Source of the DNA: Riptortus pedestris
Taxonomy: Eukaryota > Arthropoda > Insecta > Hemiptera > Alydidae
Reading direction: 5' to 3'
Assembly: GCA_019009955.1 (NCBI GenBank)
Contig: CM032230.1
Span: 9,969,501 to 10,033,500, forward strand
Length of the DNA stretch: 64,000 bases
In this document: piece after piece, positions 46,714 to 64,000 of the stretch
Layout of the letters: each line of letters opens with the position of its first letter
How positions within the stretch are numbered: position 1 is the stretch's first letter
Translations under genes and position numbers: made by a program
Notes under the pieces: generated by a model
What the model was told of the DNA's origin: nothing
The model's database searches: none
What the model saw: the letters and a program-made list of their open reading frames with translations, nothing else

Positions 46714-47288
46714 AGTTTTTCACGCAGGGGCTGGGTAAACTGCAAATTTCCCATGCGAATGTTTACAATACATAAATATAAATAAACACTACCGTGGATG
46801 TTAAGTGAATACATATGGAAATGGGAATTCTTTATTACTTTACAATACAAGTTACTAATCTCTACAACGGAAAGCGGCTGAATTGTAAAGAAACAGGCTA
46901 CCAAGCCTGGAATATAACATATTAATTTAACTGAAAACAATTTACTAAAGCTAGTGCTGTAATTTGTAATGAATCAGAATCAGTTTTATCTCAAACATTC
47001 AAATTTTAGTAATCCGATTTTAGTCAACAAATTTGATCTTTCTTTTTACATAAAATGTTTAAATATCTAGTTTTGTAACGATCAAACAAAAATTGTGACC
47101 GCTAGAGCTTTAATATATATAATATATATATTTATATATATATATATATATAGATATATATATAAATAAAATTTTGAACGGACCTCATTTTCGTCTGGGT
47201 AGGATTGATGGACATTTGAAGAAATTTTTCAAAAATTGTGTCATGAGTACGACCTCAATAGCTGATTTCCCTTGAGGGAAATCTGCTA
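46714..47288 (+). mobile_element. Family H repeat inserted in a LINE
   Basis: The head (TCACGCAGGGGCTGGGTAAA) has the alternative 5' segment shared with 60138. It contains a TA microsatellite near 47114-47160 and the tail TCATGAGTACGACCTCAATA then GATTTCCCTTGAGGGAAATC-TGCTAA. Flanking LINE coding sequence continues on both sides. Confidence 0.75.
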
Positions 47289-47640
47289 AAAAGTATGGGG
47301 AAAACACAAGGTTACCCATACAAAGGACTTCATAGGGTTTGAGGAGAACAGAAAAAGGGAAATTTACCTCAGACTGCCTAGGAAGGAACTCAAGAGGTGT
47401 AGTTGGAGTGATCTCGGTGTACTATAAGATGAATAAACACATGTTTAACATCAAACTCAGTGAAACACCAATATGTAGGTGCTGTGGAGAAGAAGAGGAG
47501 GCCCCTATACACATTGTGTTTGAATACGGAATGGTGGAGAACTTAAGATTCAGGTACTTAGGACAAAGAGATGCTGTCGGGTAAGAAGGAAGCCACAGGT
47601 AAGGATATACCTTGACTATATAAGGAATATAAAGCCATTC
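47289..47640 (+). mobile_element. LINE remnant: C-terminal zinc-knuckle region, continuation of 46225-46705
   Basis: The + strand reads YYKMNKHMFNIKLSETPICR, CCGEEEEAPIHIVFE and NLRFRYLG, the familiar C-terminal Cys-rich tail of Jockey/R1-like LINEs. It resumes directly after the hairpin repeat in a position consistent with the preceding RNase H remnant, so the two are one older element. Confidence 0.7.
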
Positions 47641-49173
47641 TGAATGTGCTTGTAAAGCTAGCACAATATGACTGCAGTGCTCTCCCTGAAATCAGAGAAG
47701 AATTCCACAAGTAATCTAAGGTAGTTAATAGCAGATCTTGTGGGATGGGCTCATCGGCGTGTCATATTACAGGACGAGAGAAATCTGCTTAGTTTAAGCT
47801 GCACCTGTATGATGGACTTTTACATAATAAGGACCATATAAAAACATCTTGTTTGTAAAGTTTTTTTGAATTTGGTTGATCATTATATAAACAACTACAA
47901 AACATCTTGCACAATCGTTCTATATTTTCTAATTTCCTTCATTTCAATACAAAATAAAATATTTCCATGTACTTAAGGCATTTCTCAAAGTCATTCAAAA
48001 ATTGTTTTTAATTAAATAAATTTGTTAGGAATAATCAACCATCAAATTTATATAGTTTTAAATTATTATTAATTATTCTTTTTTCTTTTAATATATACAT
48101 ACTTGTAAACATTGTTTTTTTTATTTACCTTTTTAGCTTTCTTTATTTTATTTTATATCCCTATTATATTTTTTTGGCTTAATTTTTGTTGCAAGCATTA
48201 CTTTTATTTTTTTTTAATGTCATGTAATTGATGATTTAGCTGTGTAGTCAGAAAGTCATCGTCGGTGAGCAGCCACACTTAATTCTTTAATAAACTGTTT
48301 TTCTTCTTGATAATTAAAAAAACATTGGAATACAATACAAATTAATAATAGTATTTACAACTTTTGTGACAGGCTTACTTTAATTTTAATTTAATGAAAG
48401 ATATTCTCATATACACGAGAACACTTTTCATTAGTGATCCTCTATTTATTAAAAAACAAAAAAAAAAAAATGTTCAATTTCCTATGTCAATTATGGTTGA
48501 CTTTGGCTCGACATTTTTCTCTGTTACTTATTCTCGATTAGAAGCTGGCTTTGACATATGTGTTATTTTAACACATGGGGAATCTGTTTAGTTTACACGG
48601 GACCCTGCTTGGCAGGACTTTTCAAACCAGTGAGGGACTAAGAATTTTATTTGAGTACATACATTTTTTACATTCTCTTTATGATTCAAATCTAGTTACA
48701 GCAACATTATTCATAGAATCACTAAAATATTTTACTTCAAACAAAATAACCTTCCCAAATTTATGAATTTTTTTTTCAAATGCTATATAAATATAATACC
48801 ATACTCAAATATAAAGCAATGTAATCTTCAGGAGACTCATGTTGAAGGAAAATAATGACAGAAATGGAGGAAATCAATCGACACAGCCAAGTACATTAGT
48901 CAACAATATATGTATTTGTAAATTTACTAAAATATTTGATGGCATATAATGAAATACTTCGAACAATAATGGACAGTAAATTATCACCATGAGAGATTGC
49001 TAGTAAAATTCATGGTGAAAGAAATGTACAGAAAGACGACAATAATTCCAAACGAATAGGAACAATATTTTAAATTAATACTAGTAACTTTATACAATAA
49101 AAAATAAAAAAATAATAAAATCCATTTCAACACTCGCTATAAGAGAAAGAATAAATAGACAGAGATTTTTATC

Positions 49174-62772
<13,599 letters not shown>

Positions 62773-62929
62773 CTGAATTCGATAGTGCAATACATTGTTA
62801 GTCAATCCTCTTTTCAATGGCTTCTTTAAAAAGGAAATACAGCAAAAATCTTAAAAAAATAGGATCAGATTGTTTACAGGTGATTTGGAAAATAGATAAT
62901 AGAAAAAGTCCGACACACAGGGGCCTGTG

Positions 62930-63180
62930 TGGTCACCTTATTGGTTGTCAACATTATTCATTGAAGAGGAAATAAAGAAAATGAATGGTGGAATTAAAAC
63001 ACAGATTAACAGGAAACAAGTTCATTGCATCAAATTTACAGATGGCGTTGGACTGATAGCAAGGTTAGGCGAAGGAATGAATGGAATATTGGAAAGGCAT
63101 TCTAAAGGCTAAAGAACATCCTAATTCTGTTCAAATTCACGATAAACGCATATAAAAGAAAAGTTTCAGTAATAGAGAAG
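62930..63180 (+). mobile_element. LINE reverse transcriptase fragment
   Basis: The + strand reads LFIEEEIKKMNGGIKTQINR then QVHCIKFTDGVGLIARLGEG, matching the IEEAI..I..GIKV and FADDIALIA blocks downstream of RQGCPLSP in the LINE family also seen at 24095-24430. The catalytic FADD is changed to FTDG, so it is dead. Confidence 0.65.
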
Positions 63181-63329
63181 AATTAAAGCAATCTTAAATC
63201 ACAGTGAGCCACTCTTAAAATTGATAAAAAAAAAAGAAAAAGCAAAAAACAAACCGACAGACAAACATTGGCCTTTGTAAAATAACTTTATGAATTATAA
63301 GGCCAGAGATACGTTCTTGGACTACTAAA

Positions 63330-63607
63330 ATTTAATTGATTTAAATAAAAATTATTCTGATTCACTGTAAATTACAGTACTAAATAAAGTAAATAGCTTT
63401 CAATAAAATTAATGTTATATTCTGATACATTTCAGTAATTGTTTTTCTTTCCAGGGAGGGGAAATATTTCTTATTATTCATTATTATTTGCTTGTATTTA
63501 TTCACTTCACATTCACAGTTGTGTAGTGATACCAGGAGGTAGATTTATCTATTGTTAAAATTCACTTGGGAAATCTGCTTAGTTTACACAGCCCCTGCGT
63601 GACAGGT
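63330..63607 (-). mobile_element. Family H repeat, reverse copy with alternative 5' segment
   Basis: It ends GGGAAATCTGCTTAGTTTAC then ACAGCCCCTGCGTGACAGG. The upstream segment parallels 51530-51855. Truncated before the 3' hairpin. Confidence 0.6.
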
Positions 63608-63619
63608 TTTATTTTTAGT

Positions 63620-63760
63620 CCAACTTGTCCTAGAGATTCTTCGCCAGATCCACATTTACATTGCTTAAAACCATACATTCTCTTTTGTGGAGAGTTCAAC
63701 ATTTGTTCCCGTAAAGCAGCACACTCCATACAAAACTTAGCACTTAGTATCCATGTTTAT
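63620..63760 (-). mobile_element. LINE C-terminal fragment
   Basis: The minus strand reads MDTKC, VCCFTGTNVELSTKEN and MWIWRRISRTSWT across stops, parallel to the KGVYCFTGAKVGLSTKKK stretch at 55490-55540. It is a second decayed copy of the same LINE tail. Confidence 0.55.
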
Positions 63761-64000
63761 ATGCTTATTAGTTAAAATATTCCTTTTGCTTATCATTATT
63801 TTTTGGAACTTCCATGGTGCTAACAAGGGAGTAAATTTGGACAGTGCTTTCCCGTTACCTTCTGTCCTAGTCTGTTTTGCTAAATTTAGTCGTGCCACAG
63901 ATACAGTCACTACCCCCGTTACCCCAAGGGCGCAGAATCATTCCTACAAACCAGGATCCCTTATACAAGACTGCGGTGCAGGCTGACAATGCATTGACCG

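Larger units (their letters stand above)
45704..49173. other. Spacer between COMM-like gene and IPO13
   Basis: It contains the 3' flank of the COMM-like exons, a LINE remnant on the + strand (46225-46705 and 47289-47640) split by a hairpin repeat, a reverse hairpin-repeat head (47780-47815), a further fragment near 48570-48625 and the IPO13 3' flank. No additional host gene was recognised. Confidence 0.5.
62773..64000. other. IPO13 intron or upstream flank
   Basis: No IPO13 exon is recognisable to the right of 62772. The stretch contains two LINE reverse-transcriptase family fragments in opposite orientations (62930-63180 + and 63620-63760 -) and a reverse hairpin-repeat copy (63330-63607). 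The last 200 bases are less AT-rich and unrecognised. Confidence 0.45.

Overview
The window is 64 kb of AT-rich eukaryotic nuclear DNA with spliceosomal introns. The protein matches (a Ddr receptor kinase, a mitochondrial-type valyl-tRNA synthetase, importin-13) and the mix of transposable elements (mariner, piggyBac-like, Helitron, LTR element, tRNA-derived SINEs, LINE fragments) point to an arthropod, most likely an insect. I cannot name the species; a hemipteran is only a guess. There is no CRISPR array, operon or other prokaryotic feature.

Layout. (1) 1-8127, + strand: the last four exons of a discoidin domain receptor tyrosine kinase (Ddr), covering most of the kinase domain and the stop; its 5' part lies left of the window. 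(2) 8128-17853: Ddr 3' flank. From about 8.6 to 15.4 kb it is almost free of the repeats that fill the rest of the window and may be a long 3' UTR; from 15.8 to 17.4 kb it is repeat-rich. (3) 17854-38847, - strand: a complete 18-exon gene for mitochondrial valyl-tRNA synthetase. The exons join in frame to 966 codons plus a stop, including a tiny first exon that encodes the import presequence. (4) 38848-44572: transposon-rich spacer with an inverted pair of hairpin-ended repeats and a piggyBac-like element. (5) 44573-45703, + strand: two well-spliced exons ending in a COMM-domain-like tail. (6) 45704-49173: a LINE remnant with RNase H and zinc-knuckle coding pieces, split by a later repeat insertion. 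(7) 49174-62772, - strand: the last eight exons of importin-13 (nuclear transport receptor), whose 5' end lies right of the window. Its introns hold a Helitron, LINE pieces, a solo-LTR-like element and a very long GA microsatellite.

The host genes are functionally unrelated: cell-surface collagen receptor, mitochondrial translation, possible COMM protein, nuclear import. The distinctive part is the repeat landscape. One family of non-autonomous elements recurs some twenty times. It has a conserved 5' head, a matching inverted motif in a 3' hairpin that ends in CTAA, and a TA-rich microsatellite inside several copies; this layout recalls Helentron-derived INE elements. A tRNA-derived SINE of about 220 bp recurs about twenty times. 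Nested insertions give a relative order of events at several places. I found no convincing new multi-gene system; the strongest candidate for something undescribed is the hairpin-ended repeat family.
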